Shown here: positions 1-10,144 of the stretch, piece after piece | Position numbering within the stretch: the stretch's first letter is position 1 | Layout: the number at the start of each line of letters is the position of its first letter | Assembly (NCBI RefSeq): GCF_023050945.1 | Contig: NZ_JALKIM010000009.1 | Coordinates: 1-64,000, forward strand | Origin: Anaerobiospirillum sp. NML120448 | Lineage (GTDB): Bacteria; Pseudomonadota; Gammaproteobacteria; Enterobacterales; Succinivibrionaceae | Direction: 5' to 3' | DNA: 64,000 nucleotides | The notes under the pieces: model-generated | What the model saw: the letters and a program-made list of their open reading frames with translations, nothing else | What the model was told of the DNA's origin: nothing | The model's database searches: none | Position numbers and translations under genes: made by a program

Positions 1-453
1 CTGCAATGAAGTAGATCTAATGGCAGCATAGTCATAGCTCTCTACGCTATATCTACAATGGCTTGACAAAACACACTTTTTTTGTTAATTACGGCTTGAA
101 AAGTGAATTCGTCGTCCGTACAGGTGGATATTTATTTCACAGGAGGCCGAAAGATTGCGCTCAAGCTGCTTTTTTACTAGGTTTTAAAAAAATTTTTAAA
201 GTTCAGTTGCAAAAGTTCGTCCCCATTATTTATAATTTCATTGCACTTTAGTAAATGACATTAAATTAAAGATAATGCTTTGATATTGCCCCCTATTTGA
301 AGTGTTGCTTAGCTAGCTTAAGAGTTCCAAACAAACTTTAGTATGCTTCTTAATTGGCTATCAAAAATATTGTCTTCTCGTTCAATACCTTTTTGGGTCT
401 GGTAGTTAAATCATTTAATTAACACGTCTAGCCCTGATATTTGGTCAGGAATT
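1..453. other. gene-free left edge
   Basis: No convincing gene. A TTG-initiated frame at 63-251 encodes 62 residues with no family resemblance that I recognise and no clear ribosome-binding site. The stretch is AT-rich and may hold the end of something lying outside the window. Confidence 0.4.
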
Positions 454-1311
454 ATGGAAAGTTATTTGAAAAATACAAATACCATGGAAGTTAACCATGC
501 TAAAAGTAGAGGTAAGCACCAAATTGAAATTAGTGCCACCGTACTTAGAGAAGTTGTTAATAAATTCATTCCTTACCTCATCATTAAAGATCACCGTCAA
601 GCTGGTAAAATCAAATTTTCCTGCCAAAGCTTGATTTTTACTTTAGTGCTTTCATGTATTTGTGGTAAGAGATCTGCTTGTGCAATTGGCAAATTTTGGT
701 CTGAGAACCAATACTTATTAAAAAGAGCTATCCCTGGCATGCCTGATATTCCTGTCTCCCATGACACTATCAAGCGCACTTTAGAAAGCCTCGTTTTTGA
801 ACACATTGAGCTCTTTATGGAGAGCTTTGCACTACACTTATTGTTTGAGACTTTAAGTGACTTACACGTTAGCTCTCAAATGCCTAATGATTTAGTGCCT
901 TACTACAAAGAGGTACTTTATGAGTACAACATTATGCAAAAAGAGCGTACTTTAAGCCCTGAAGACGGCGGCAGCCCTATTAAGCCTCCTTTTGTAGTAA
1001 ATTTATTTGCCAGCAACTTTAGGATATATGAACTACCTGAGTCTGAAAAAGAGTTGCTCTTAAATTGTAATAATGTGATTGAAACTGTACGCAAGTTCAA
1101 AAACATAGGCTGTTGCGCTAAAGCTTCTTTTTATACTAAACACTATAATTTGCCTAATGAGAGTGTTAGCTACAATTTGCAAACTCAACCTCCTGTTGAG
1201 AAAAAGGCTGATCAAAGTAGATTTACTTTGAAAATTGACCCTAAACTCAATCACAACAAAAAGTTCAATGCCTGTCCAGATCTAGCGGCTATGGCATCTG
1301 GCTACAAATAA
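454..1311 (+). CDS. ISAs1/H-repeat transposase-like protein, DDE motif not recognisable
   Basis: 285 aa. Residues about 30-125 resemble the N-terminal DDE_Tnp_1-associated domain of ISAs1-family transposases: a hydrophobic helix ending in a Cys-rich turn, a track reading AIGKF, then IPVSHDTIKRTLESL. In a working ISAs1 transposase (about 370 aa) this domain is followed by a DGK...HLVSAF catalytic core. Here the corresponding stretch only reads SPEDGGSPIKPPFVVNLFAS, and later acidic residues of a DDE triad are not visible. The protein ends early. No terminal inverted repeats or target duplications were found. It is either a decayed insertion sequence or a domesticated N-terminal domain that could still bind DNA. 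The alternative start at codon 11 (ATG at 484) is possible. Family assignment is fairly likely; present function is unknown. Confidence 0.5.
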   Translation: MESYLKNTNTMEVNHAKSRGKHQIEISATVLREVVNKFIPYLIIKDHRQAGKIKFSCQSLIFTLVLSCICGKRSACAIGKFWSENQYLLKRAIPGMPDIPVSHDTIKRTLESLVFEHIELFMESFALHLLFETLSDLHVSSQMPNDLVPYYKEVLYEYNIMQKERTLSPEDGGSPIKPPFVVNLFASNFRIYELPESEKELLLNCNNVIETVRKFKNIGCCAKASFYTKHYNLPNESVSYNLQTQPPVEKKADQSRFTLKIDPKLNHNKKFNACPDLAAMASGYK

Positions 1312-1955
1312 GAACAAAGTTCTTACCTCTACTCTTAGCCTTAATTGCTCCCCATTTAAGGCTAAGGTTGTTCCCTTATCTCAATTTACTCTTAGCTCTC
1401 TAGTTTCAAAACCTTTATCCCCTTAAGGTCAGTTAAGCCTCATTCCTTATCCCTTCCTTTTAGACCTTTAGCTCTTTAGCCTTTCTTTTACCTAAGTACT
1501 TTTACTCTATGAACTGCTTATTGGTATAAGCTTGCTATGGCTTACAGCTTTTCCCTATGGACATAGGTTTACCATCGACCAGTATTTGCTAGTTTGCTGG
1601 GCAGTTAAGATGTTGTCTTAATTCCTTGTTTCTTTGCTGTTGTTGAGGCTGCTCTTTACTGATAGGGGTAATTGCCTCATACATCCTATCTGCTGCCATA
1701 TAGGTTGTAATCTGGACTAAGAGGTGGTGCGACTTAATGTGGCCAGAGCGCTTTTATTTTGATGAATAACCATGTGATAAAAATAGGCAGAAACTAGATA
1801 TGTATCGCAATTATTGTCTTTCAACCATGGTCTTTTTCAGGTAAAATTAGGTATGTAATTATTATGTTCATTCGTGGCGTTAATTGCGCTGATTTGTAAT
1901 TTTTTTGGGAAGTTAAATTAGTTTGGCGCAGGCCCCAATTTTTGAGGTTCTAAAT
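1312..1955. other. intergenic, no gene seen
   Basis: A pyrimidine-rich stretch follows the transposase-like ORF, then AT-rich DNA that must contain the flagellin promoter. No open frame of interest. A GG-N10-GC arrangement near 1876-1890 loosely recalls a sigma-54 promoter but is too poor to call. Confidence 0.4.
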
Positions 1956-2873
1956 ATGGCATTATATGTTAATACCAATGTTTCAGCCGTAAAAGCTGTC
2001 AAACAGACCCATCAGGTCAATAATCAACTTCAGATTACTCAAAAGCGCTTAGCTTCTGGCCTTAGAATCAATTCAGCCAAAGACGATGCTGCTGGTCTGT
2101 TAATCTCCAATCGCATGACAGCTCAGATTAACGGGCTTAATCAGGCATATCGTAATACCAATGATGGTTTAGCCTTAGCTCAAACCATTGAAGGTGGCAT
2201 GAACGAAGTAACTGATATGGTTCAGCGTATGCGTGAACTCTCAGTTCAAGCAGCCAACGGTACTTTAGATAGCGCAGCTCGTGATGCTATTAAGCAAGAG
2301 GCCGATGCTTTAGCCTCTGAAATTACTCGTATTTCCGAGCAAACCACCTATGGTGGCAAGACCATTTTAAATGGCTACGATGCTCAAAATGGCACTTCTA
2401 TTTACCAGACTGGCTCAGCAGCTCCTCAACAAGGTAATCCTAATATACGCTCCTCTGGCCGCTTAGACTTACAAGTTGGTGCTAATGCTGGCGACCAGAT
2501 GTCTTTTGATGTCGACTCCACTCAATTAAGCCGTATGGTCTCTGACCAGGTTTATAATCAAGATGGCTTAGCCATGGGCTCACAACAAGAGTCCTCTAAC
2601 TTAATCGACACCATGGATTCTGTGCTTTCTCAAATTGATAGTCAGCGTGGAGAGCTTGGAGCCGTGCAAAATCGATTAGAGTCAAACTTACGCTCTAACT
2701 CTATTTCTGCTGTTAACCAGGCTGACGCTCGCTCACGTTTACGTGATACTGATTATGCAGAAGAGGCCAGCAACTACACTCAGCAACTGATTATTGAGAA
2801 GTCTGTAATGGCAATGATGATGAAAGCTAATACCCGTCCTCAACTTGCAGCTCAGCTTTTAAAGATGGTCTAA
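1956..2873 (+). CDS. fliC: flagellin
   Basis: Structural subunit of the flagellar filament, exported by the flagellar type III system. I chose the ATG at 1956, which gives the canonical ALYVNTNVSAVKA N-terminus; an upstream GTG-type extension (1923) is not flagellin-like. The product is 305 aa. Residues 1-140 are the conserved D0/D1 coiled coil (RLASGLRINSAKDDAAGL, then NDGLALAQTIEGGMNEV and RMRELSVQAANGT). Residues from about 210 are the C-terminal D1/D0 part (ESNLRSNSISAVNQADARSRLRDTDYAEE, TQQLIIEKSVMAMMMKAN). The central surface-exposed domain is very short, so this is one of the small flagellins. It stands alone: no chaperone, cap or other flagellar gene is adjacent. A GAGG at 1944 serves as ribosome-binding site, and a strong terminator follows. 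Confidence 0.95.
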   Translation: MALYVNTNVSAVKAVKQTHQVNNQLQITQKRLASGLRINSAKDDAAGLLISNRMTAQINGLNQAYRNTNDGLALAQTIEGGMNEVTDMVQRMRELSVQAANGTLDSAARDAIKQEADALASEITRISEQTTYGGKTILNGYDAQNGTSIYQTGSAAPQQGNPNIRSSGRLDLQVGANAGDQMSFDVDSTQLSRMVSDQVYNQDGLAMGSQQESSNLIDTMDSVLSQIDSQRGELGAVQNRLESNLRSNSISAVNQADARSRLRDTDYAEEASNYTQQLIIEKSVMAMMMKANTRPQLAAQLLKMV

Positions 2874-2908
2874 TAGTTTTTGTTCATTTACACCTCTACT
2901 AAATTCAA

Positions 2909-2936
2909 AGCCTTGGAGAGATCCAAGGCTTTTTTG
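2909..2936 (+). terminator. Rho-independent terminator of flagellin
   Basis: A 9-bp perfect stem (AGCCTTGGA / TCCAAGGCT) with a 4-nt loop is followed by a run of six T. Confidence 0.9.
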
Positions 2937-3115
2937 TATAAATAAATTTAATATGCTTGATCTGGGTATGCTTTAATAAGTGGTGCTGCGTGTTAAAATA
3001 GATATTCAGTTTCGTGTTTTTATTCCGATGTTGATTGTTACTAAGGGTAAGAGGCTTTATAGAGCTTATTATTTCCTTTGTTTAGTACCTGATTGTTAGA
3101 CATAAGGAGCTAGTT

Positions 3116-5524
3116 GTGACAGAAAAGCCAAATGATAAGTTCATTCGCTTCTTAAAGATTTATGGCCCTTGGACTGGCAGTAATAATCAATTTGATGAGT
3201 ATGTGTCGGATAACGCTGCTGATCTTGGTATTGAGCCTTTTCACTTTACTATTCCAGCACTCCAAGAGTACAAAGACCAACTTACCGATCTTATAAAACA
3301 TAAGATGGGCAAGCTCGTACTTATTTGCGGCCAAGCTGGCGATGGCAAGACCCACATGCTGCATCAAATGTATCTTGATGAGAGCTTAATTGGAGTTGGC
3401 CCTCAAGCATGGAAAGAGCAACTTGCTAATAAAGAACTTATCTCTCACTTTATCTATCAAGACATCCAATATACTGTAGTTAAAGATCTCTCTACTATTG
3501 ATAGTGATATTGAGTTACTAAAACTTGCTCCTTCTTTATGTGACACTTTACAAGTTAAGCTACCAAAACTTAAAAAGGAATTTCACGAGCTAAAAATTTA
3601 TCTGGAAACTGCTATTAATAAGCAAAAGCTTGCTCATATGGTGCTGATTGCTGGTAATAATGGCAAGATTTTAGAAAGATTTAAGCGTCTTAATGAGCTT
3701 TTTGAAAGTGATGTAGTGCCAAGCGTTGCTATTGAACAGCTTGAAGATCATATGATTCATCACAGCTTCTTTAATCATGAACATATTAGATGCTTTGATT
3801 TATCTGTATGCCTAGATGAAACTGTAGTAGAGGAGATCTACCACACTATTTATGATCATGAGCGCTGGAGCGTTTGTAAGCAATGTTCACGCTATGAGCT
3901 TTGCCCTATAGTAAATAATAGAGCTCTCTTAAGACAGGAACAAGTAAAAGAGCGTGTTAAAGCTATGTATCATTTATTATCTGACAATGGTACTCACTTT
4001 ACAGTGCGCAATATTCTAGTTGAACTTATCAATGCTTTGCTGGGCAATACGAGCAATCCTGTAACCAGTCGTTTCTTTACTTGCCAAAAGGTTTTAAATG
4101 CCACTAAAGATGGTGCCCAAAAGCTCAACGAAATTATCAGCCTGCCTTTTGATAACCTACTAGGTCTTAACCTCACTAGCAGTAGCTCCAAAAAGGTTGC
4201 TGATATCGCCCCTATTTTCCAACAATTAGACCAACTCAAAATTGGCCAATACTCTACTCGTTTAATCGATCGCTTTATTATGTTTGGCGCTCAAAGTCAG
4301 ATCTCAGTGATTAAAGAAGGCTATGAGCAGTACGTAAAAGTTAAAGGCTTTGAACAAACTATTAGCAAACTGGAAAATAGCCTTTATGAGTTAACCCATG
4401 ATGATATTTCTGAGAATAAGAGCTCATCAGTGTTAGATAGCATGCAAACTCCGCTACAGAGTTTACGTACTATGCTCTTTTTTACCATGCCTCAAGAAAA
4501 GCACTTCCAAAACATTAATAGTCAGGAGCAAGGAGGCCTTTTTAATCCTTTCTTGCTAACTGCTTTTAAGCATGGTCAGGAATATTTACAACTTAAAGAG
4601 CTCGTACTTTCAGCCAAATCTTTACTGGGTAATAAAACTGCACAATCTTTAATTGTAGGACTGAACCGTGCCTTTACTAATCTTATGATTATTGGCAGTG
4701 AGGACGAGTTAATTGTTACTACTAACAATACCCTTAATGATCAAATGATCTGTGTAGTGGACGACAAAAACCGCTTTATTCTCAAGTGCGACTTTGCCCA
4801 GGGCATGTCTGAGCAAGTTTTAAAAATTGTTCCTAGTCCTTTAGTTGATGACTATCAGGGTCTTATGTGTTTAGCTTTTTATGGCAAGAATACTAACTCT
4901 AAGTACACTCTAAACCAAAAATCACGTGAGTTATTAAATAAGCTTAATCAACTAGGCCAGCAGCAAAATGAGGCTATTGCTAATCAAGCCGATCAAGCCG
5001 ATTTACTGCAATTAAATTTGGAAATCCAAAAAGTTAGTGAACAATTGCAAAACTTGAACCTGCCAGAGGAAAAGCCGCATTTACGCCATATTGCTAAATT
5101 AGCAGTTAAGCGCCAATGTGACTCTAACTTACTGGCTGATTCTTACAATAATTATGGTTCTAATGCAGAGCTTATTTGTTATTTGAAGCTAACGCCTAAA
5201 ATCTTTGAATACTTAATCTCTTTGGCATCAGGAAAAATGAGCATTTCATTCTCTCAAGAATGTCAGCAAACTATTGCCAACTTTAAGGACAACTTATTGT
5301 CCTACTTAAGTCGTACTCGTACCCATTATTTAACCCCAAATCATAATCATGCTGATGATGAGAACTTGGAGTTGAGCCTGAGTATCGGCCATAGAGAGTA
5401 TTGCAATCGTATAGTCAAAGGCCAAGGTAGAAACAAGCTAGGCCAAGAGCAAGTTAGAACTATTAACCAAAGAATTAACAATATTGTGTTCTTTAATGGT
5501 AGCGACCAAGACCTAATTAAATAG
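3116..5524 (+). CDS. dptF: DptF/DndF-like ATPase of a DNA restriction module
   Basis: 802 aa, GTG start preceded by AAGGAG at 3104-3109. A P-loop (GQAGDGKT, residues 72-79) sits close to the N-terminus. A zinc-ribbon-like Cys motif (C254-x2-C257-x4-C262-P) is followed by a segment reading THFTVRNILVELINALLG. This layout, with an early GDGK-type Walker A, a mid-protein C-x2-C...CP and an FTVR block, is what I know from DptF (dnd-associated protein 3). DptF is the ATPase partner of DptG and DptH in restriction of DNA lacking phosphorothioate. Typical DptF is near 550 aa, so the C-terminal 250 residues are extra; they include a Gln/Asn-rich coiled-coil stretch (about 600-660). The next two genes lie on the same strand with a 123-bp gap. 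Family assignment is by motif and gene order, not by search; another P-loop NTPase of a defence island is the main alternative. Confidence 0.65.
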   Translation: MTEKPNDKFIRFLKIYGPWTGSNNQFDEYVSDNAADLGIEPFHFTIPALQEYKDQLTDLIKHKMGKLVLICGQAGDGKTHMLHQMYLDESLIGVGPQAWKEQLANKELISHFIYQDIQYTVVKDLSTIDSDIELLKLAPSLCDTLQVKLPKLKKEFHELKIYLETAINKQKLAHMVLIAGNNGKILERFKRLNELFESDVVPSVAIEQLEDHMIHHSFFNHEHIRCFDLSVCLDETVVEEIYHTIYDHERWSVCKQCSRYELCPIVNNRALLRQEQVKERVKAMYHLLSDNGTHFTVRNILVELINALLGNTSNPVTSRFFTCQKVLNATKDGAQKLNEIISLPFDNLLGLNLTSSSSKKVADIAPIFQQLDQLKIGQYSTRLIDRFIMFGAQSQISVIKEGYEQYVKVKGFEQTISKLENSLYELTHDDISENKSSSVLDSMQTPLQSLRTMLFFTMPQEKHFQNINSQEQGGLFNPFLLTAFKHGQEYLQLKELVLSAKSLLGNKTAQSLIVGLNRAFTNLMIIGSEDELIVTTNNTLNDQMICVVDDKNRFILKCDFAQGMSEQVLKIVPSPLVDDYQGLMCLAFYGKNTNSKYTLNQKSRELLNKLNQLGQQQNEAIANQADQADLLQLNLEIQKVSEQLQNLNLPEEKPHLRHIAKLAVKRQCDSNLLADSYNNYGSNAELICYLKLTPKIFEYLISLASGKMSISFSQECQQTIANFKDNLLSYLSRTRTHYLTPNHNHADDENLELSLSIGHREYCNRIVKGQGRNKLGQEQVRTINQRINNIVFFNGSDQDLIK

Positions 5525-5647
5525 CTATCTGGTGATTAGGAAAAATTGCAGTATTAGACTTATGATCTAATGGTTTACTCAGGCGCTATAGTAATGCTCT
5601 AAGTCATGCAGAGCGTAATAGCTAATTTTTGTGTTTAGGACTTTTTA

Positions 5648-8600
5648 ATGAAAAATAATAAGCAAGAAAATTCTGCCCACAATTTAGCATTGATGCGTGG
5701 CTTAGCTAAGCTTAAATCCATGCAGCAGCGTCAAGAACAAGAGCAAGCTGATGCTATTGAGGCTCACCTTTTAGCGACCAAAATATCGCTCAAAGCCCCT
5801 GCCAAAGCACCAACACCATCCCCTGCTCTGCGCAAGGTTACTACCAGCTTAAATCTTGAGGAAATGGAGAGTCTACACAAGGCTCAAGATAGCGCTATTG
5901 ATGCCAATACCATTAGCTATCAAGAATCAGCTAATAAGCAAAGTATCGAGCGTGCTGCGTCCTTACTCAAAAAAGCTACTAGCCGTAATCATGATGAAAG
6001 CTCTGCGCCCTCTGCGCTGGCTGTAAGTGCCTTAAAAAAGCAGCCACAAATATCAGCCACCCCAGAGTTAAGCGCCTCTTTTGTGGACTCACAGAGCCAA
6101 CACCTAAAAGATACCAACACTGTCATTGCTGATGGTGATAGTGCTCATGCCTGGCCGCTAAATGAAGATCCCCTATCTTCTACTACAGCCACCCCAACCA
6201 CAACCACAGCCACAGCCACAGCCACAACCAGTGCAAACTTAGCTGCCTTAAATGCTACCTTAGCATCCCCAGCCGATGCTGACATTGACGCTGATGCTGC
6301 CACTCCAGCCAATGACAGTGCCAGCACTCACGAGACAAACAACAGCACTAGCACTGAGGTTAAAGATGCTAAAGCTAACACCAAAACAAGCTCTTTAAAT
6401 AGTGAAACAGTAAAGAGCAAAACTAAGAGCATTACTAAGGCTAAAGCAGCTCGTCTTAATCCTAAAGACAAAGAGCTGCATATTACCTCTGGTCAAGAGC
6501 ACAACTTGTCTCATGCCCAAAATGCTCAAGATACTAGCTCTAGTGCTAAGGTTTTATATAGCGCCTCAAGCATGCAAGAGCCTAACAACCTTGATGCTTT
6601 AGAACTTAATAATGCGACCATGAGAGCTAATGTAACCTTGGATAACAACCAAGCTCTTAGCATTAAGGCCACCTCTGAGCTAATTTCAGCAACCCAAAAG
6701 GTAGCGCACTCTCAAGCGCCCGCTCCCAGCGCAACTGTAAAAGTTAAGCCTGTAGCCGCTAATACCTCCGACCACCAGAATGATGACGCTTTACCTGAGG
6801 CCCCAATTAATAGTGCGCAGCCAGAGCAGCCATCAGCTGATAACACTACAACTGAGAGCTTACCTGAGGACATGACAAGCTCTAGCAGCGCAAGCAGCAA
6901 TCAAAAAGAAACTGAGACCGCCCTGGAGGCTGTAACAGTAACTGACACTGTTATTGAGGCTATCGCTGAGCCTGTAGCTGATAACACTACAAGAGAAAGC
7001 TTACCTGAGGATATGGTAAGCTCTAGCACTGCAAACAGAGAGCAAAAAGAAGCTGAGACTGCCCAAGAGTCTGTAACAGTAACTGACCCTGTTATTGAGG
7101 CTATCGCTGAGCCTGTAGCTGATAACACTTCAACTGAGAGCTTACCTGAGGATATGGTAAGCTCTAGCACTGCTAACAAAGAGCAAAAAGAAACTGAGAC
7201 TGCCCAGGAGTCTGTAACAGTAACTGACCCTGTTATTGAGGCTATCGCTGAGCCTTTAGCTGATAACACTACAACTGAGAGCTTACCTGAGGACATGGCA
7301 AGCTCTAGCACTGCTAATAAAGAGCCAAAAGACACTGATACTGCCCAAGAGTCCGTAGTAGCTGATAACACTACAAGTGAAAGCTTACCTGAGGACATGG
7401 CAAGCTCTAGCAGAGCTAATAGAGAGCAAAAAGATACTGAGACTGCCCAAGAGTCCGTAGTAGCTGATAACACTACAAGTGAAAGCTTACCTGAGGACAT
7501 GGCAAGCTCTAGCAGAGCTAATAGAGAGCAAAAAGAAACTGAGACTGCCCAGGAGGCTGTAACAGTAACTGACCATGTTATTGAGGCTATCGCTGAGCCT
7601 TTAGCTGATAACACCGCAAGTGAAAGCCTACCTGAGGATATGGCAAGCTCTAGCACTGCTAACAGAGAGCAAAAAGAAACTGAGACCGCCCAGGAGTCTG
7701 TAACAGTAACTACCCCAGTTATTGAAGCTATCGCTGAGCCTTTAGCTGATAACACTTCAACTGAGAGCTTACCTGAGGATATGGTAAGCTCTAGCACTGC
7801 TAACAAAGAGCAAAAAGAAACTGAGACTGCCTTGGAGGCTGTAACAGTAACTGACCCTGTTATTGAGACTATCGCTGATACTGTAGCTGATAACACTTCA
7901 ACTGCAAGCCTACCTGAGGATATAGCAAGCTCTAGCAGCGCTAATAGAGAACAAGAAACCGAAGGAGCAGCTGTTCAAGAGAATAGTAAGGACGTGCTTA
8001 AGGGCGATAAGGAAAGTCGCACTAAGGTTAAGTCTACTAAGAGCAGCTTAGGAAATAGCGCAAGCGCTGGTGCTGAGGTTGAGGCTGGTGCGGGCGCTAG
8101 CACTGGTGCTGGTGCGGGTGCTGAGGAGCAGATTGCATCTGAGGTGAAGCGCAAGGCAAAGGGGAAAAAGGGCGGTAATGCCTATGCTAGAAATTATAGT
8201 GAGTTTGTGCGTCTGTTTGGCTCTAGCAGTGCCTCGATTAAAGAGCGTACTGTTGATTTGATTGAGCATGTCTTTCAGGCTGAAAGCGAAATTTTAGGTG
8301 AGCGCTATGAATATACGCTTAAAGACCATGAAGTCTTTTGTTTAGAGCAAAACCTCTTTGGTAGTGGGCTTAACCTTGCTGATACTGGTGTTGATAAGCA
8401 AGTCAGTTTATTAGAGCTGTTATTGGTGTTATTAAGCCAAAATCAGAATGTTTTAGAGCACCGACACGTTTCCAATTCCTCTGAGGTTAAGTACAGCTTT
8501 ATTAAGCGCCAAGCTTTAACCTTAAGACGTATTGTCTTTAATAACCCTATGGTTGAGCGCATCAATACCAGCCAAGGAACTGATGACGAAAAGTGGCTCA

Positions 8601-10144
8601 GCTGGCAGCGTGACTTTAATGAATTTAATCAAAAGAGTGATGCTAACTTTAAGTTAGATACTAATCACTACCATTTATTAAAGCGTGCTTTCCATAATTT
8701 TGATAACTTTACCAAAGCTATTACTTTATTAAGATCCTGGGCCATTGTGCCTAATAAAGCCAAGGCTTGGACAGAGCATTTCTTATTTCCATTTGGTGCT
8801 GAGTCTTTATACTACGACACTACTGATATGCTAGCTAAAGGAGCAAGCAACCATTGTACAAACTTTGGACAATTGCTCTTTACTATGCTTATGAGGGCAC
8901 ATCCAAAGAGCACCCCAGATCAGCAAAATGCCTTATTAATGTTGTGCGATTGCTTCTTTGAACAACATGAGGGCTTTAATGTTTTTGCTCAGCTCTTGGG
9001 TGATAGCTTTAGCTCAGGAGAGGATGAAATCATTGCTCACTTGCGTAGTCAATTACCAGAAGACAGCAATAGTACTGACCAGTCCTGGAGCTCTTGCTCT
9101 AATGTCTTTAAGCAGGCTAGCCAAAATTTATTACAAGAGTGCGAATTTGTACCTTATAAAGAGCATCGCTGCTTTGATCAACTAGAGGAAGATTTCCGTC
9201 AATTACTAAGTCTTAACCTGACTAAACAGCAATTGCTCAAATCCCTAAGTGTCATGGGCATGCTCAATATTTTGATTTATTTCTTAGAGCAAGAGCAGCG
9301 TTTAGCCTCAATCAATAACTCTAAGAATGTACCTAATATTGATTTAGTACTGTCTTTGGGTAATAAGGCTAGTCCAAGAGTAGCCAAGCTCTCTTTAGAT
9401 CGTTTGCAGGCTAATGACAAATTACACTCAATAGCCTTAAATAATTTTATTACCCAACGCCTTTATTTGCTCATACGTTGTTGTGTCTCTTACTTTAAAG
9501 AAGATCTCAAACTTGACCCTAAAGAGCAGGACTTAGTATGTAACTTAACTCGAGTAGCCTTTAACTTTGTTACTCATAAAGCTATTACCATTGATTTAAA
9601 TGGCAAGGGCTCTATTTATGTTCAAGATAACATTAGCTCAAAAGAGCTAGCCTCAAGCCATAAAAAGGCACATAATCCTTTAAATAGGGTACAAGAGAGC
9701 CAACCATATCCAAGTTACAAAAATGTTCTAAACACTATTAGTAACGCTCTCATGTCTCATACTGGGAATAACAAATCACCACATCGTGATTTAGCTATTG
9801 AAATTGGCTTAATTAGTGGTACACAAAAAGCTCATCAGTACTACTCTTTTAGCGACGAGCTGTTACGTACTTTAGTACTATGTTGTGTCGATAAAAATAA
9901 GTCTATGATTATGCTTAGCGAGTTTTTACAAAAGTTATATGACCGCTATCATATCGTTATCGGCCCACAACAGGCTCATTACTATTATTCATCGAATACT
10001 CAAGGCCGCAGCAATCACATTGAGGAAAAGGAGTTTAAAAAGAATCTCAATGAGCTTATTGCTCAGCTCAAACGTATGGACCTTTTAATCAACTTGTCAG
10101 ACTCTTGCGAATATGTCACAAACCCTTTTTCCATTCATAGCTAA
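5648..10144 (+). CDS. dptG: very large DptG-like protein with repeat-rich disordered N-terminal half
   Basis: 1498 aa. Position between the DptF-like and DptH-like genes is the main argument for DptG; I see no catalytic motif. Residues 1-60 are helical and Gln/Glu-rich. Residues about 60-840 are low-complexity Ala/Thr/Ser/Glu sequence, including nine tandem units of 47 aa (two of them 34 aa) and a Gly-Ala run near 820. Residues about 845-1498 look globular, with regular hydrophobic spacing, and would be the conserved part; this is somewhat longer than an ordinary DptG (roughly 400-450 aa). The last 32 bases overlap the next gene, so translation is probably coupled. The start ATG at 5648 has AGGA 8-9 bases upstream. 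A long open frame on the opposite strand across the repeats is a by-product of repeat units whose length is a multiple of three. Confidence is high that it is a gene and moderate for the DptG identity. Confidence 0.5.
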   Translation: MKNNKQENSAHNLALMRGLAKLKSMQQRQEQEQADAIEAHLLATKISLKAPAKAPTPSPALRKVTTSLNLEEMESLHKAQDSAIDANTISYQESANKQSIERAASLLKKATSRNHDESSAPSALAVSALKKQPQISATPELSASFVDSQSQHLKDTNTVIADGDSAHAWPLNEDPLSSTTATPTTTTATATATTSANLAALNATLASPADADIDADAATPANDSASTHETNNSTSTEVKDAKANTKTSSLNSETVKSKTKSITKAKAARLNPKDKELHITSGQEHNLSHAQNAQDTSSSAKVLYSASSMQEPNNLDALELNNATMRANVTLDNNQALSIKATSELISATQKVAHSQAPAPSATVKVKPVAANTSDHQNDDALPEAPINSAQPEQPSADNTTTESLPEDMTSSSSASSNQKETETALEAVTVTDTVIEAIAEPVADNTTRESLPEDMVSSSTANREQKEAETAQESVTVTDPVIEAIAEPVADNTSTESLPEDMVSSSTANKEQKETETAQESVTVTDPVIEAIAEPLADNTTTESLPEDMASSSTANKEPKDTDTAQESVVADNTTSESLPEDMASSSRANREQKDTETAQESVVADNTTSESLPEDMASSSRANREQKETETAQEAVTVTDHVIEAIAEPLADNTASESLPEDMASSSTANREQKETETAQESVTVTTPVIEAIAEPLADNTSTESLPEDMVSSSTANKEQKETETALEAVTVTDPVIETIADTVADNTSTASLPEDIASSSSANREQETEGAAVQENSKDVLKGDKESRTKVKSTKSSLGNSASAGAEVEAGAGASTGAGAGAEEQIASEVKRKAKGKKGGNAYARNYSEFVRLFGSSSASIKERTVDLIEHVFQAESEILGERYEYTLKDHEVFCLEQNLFGSGLNLADTGVDKQVSLLELLLVLLSQNQNVLEHRHVSNSSEVKYSFIKRQALTLRRIVFNNPMVERINTSQGTDDEKWLSWQRDFNEFNQKSDANFKLDTNHYHLLKRAFHNFDNFTKAITLLRSWAIVPNKAKAWTEHFLFPFGAESLYYDTTDMLAKGASNHCTNFGQLLFTMLMRAHPKSTPDQQNALLMLCDCFFEQHEGFNVFAQLLGDSFSSGEDEIIAHLRSQLPEDSNSTDQSWSSCSNVFKQASQNLLQECEFVPYKEHRCFDQLEEDFRQLLSLNLTKQQLLKSLSVMGMLNILIYFLEQEQRLASINNSKNVPNIDLVLSLGNKASPRVAKLSLDRLQANDKLHSIALNNFITQRLYLLIRCCVSYFKEDLKLDPKEQDLVCNLTRVAFNFVTHKAITIDLNGKGSIYVQDNISSKELASSHKKAHNPLNRVQESQPYPSYKNVLNTISNALMSHTGNNKSPHRDLAIEIGLISGTQKAHQYYSFSDELLRTLVLCCVDKNKSMIMLSEFLQKLYDRYHIVIGPQQAHYYYSSNTQGRSNHIEEKEFKKNLNELIAQLKRMDLLINLSDSCEYVTNPFSIHS
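6836..7975 (+). repeat. in-frame tandem repeat, 9 units of 141 or 102 bp
   Basis: Units begin with codons for ADNT and contain SLPEDM, a Ser triplet, a QKETETAQE-like block and VTVTDPVIEAIAEP. Unit starts are 6836, 6977, 7118, 7259, 7361, 7463, 7604, 7745 and 7886. Units 4 and 5 lack the last 13 residues (102 bp instead of 141) and run directly into the next unit. The ninth unit degenerates after about 30 residues. DNA identity between units is high, implying recent expansion or gene conversion. Confidence 0.95.

Noticed and set aside
1875-1892. Sigma-54 or sigma-28 promoter of flagellin
   Set aside because: GG-N10-GC spacing exists, but the surrounding consensus is poor, and no TAAA-N15-GCCGATAA sequence is present.
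6901-7896. 331-aa open frame on the - strand
   Set aside because: It mirrors the in-frame tandem repeat of the DptG-like gene; repeat units whose length is a multiple of three keep the opposite frame open. No ribosome-binding site or family resemblance.
6836-7975. Possible CRISPR array
   Set aside because: Units are adjacent without variable spacers and are translated in frame within a large gene.
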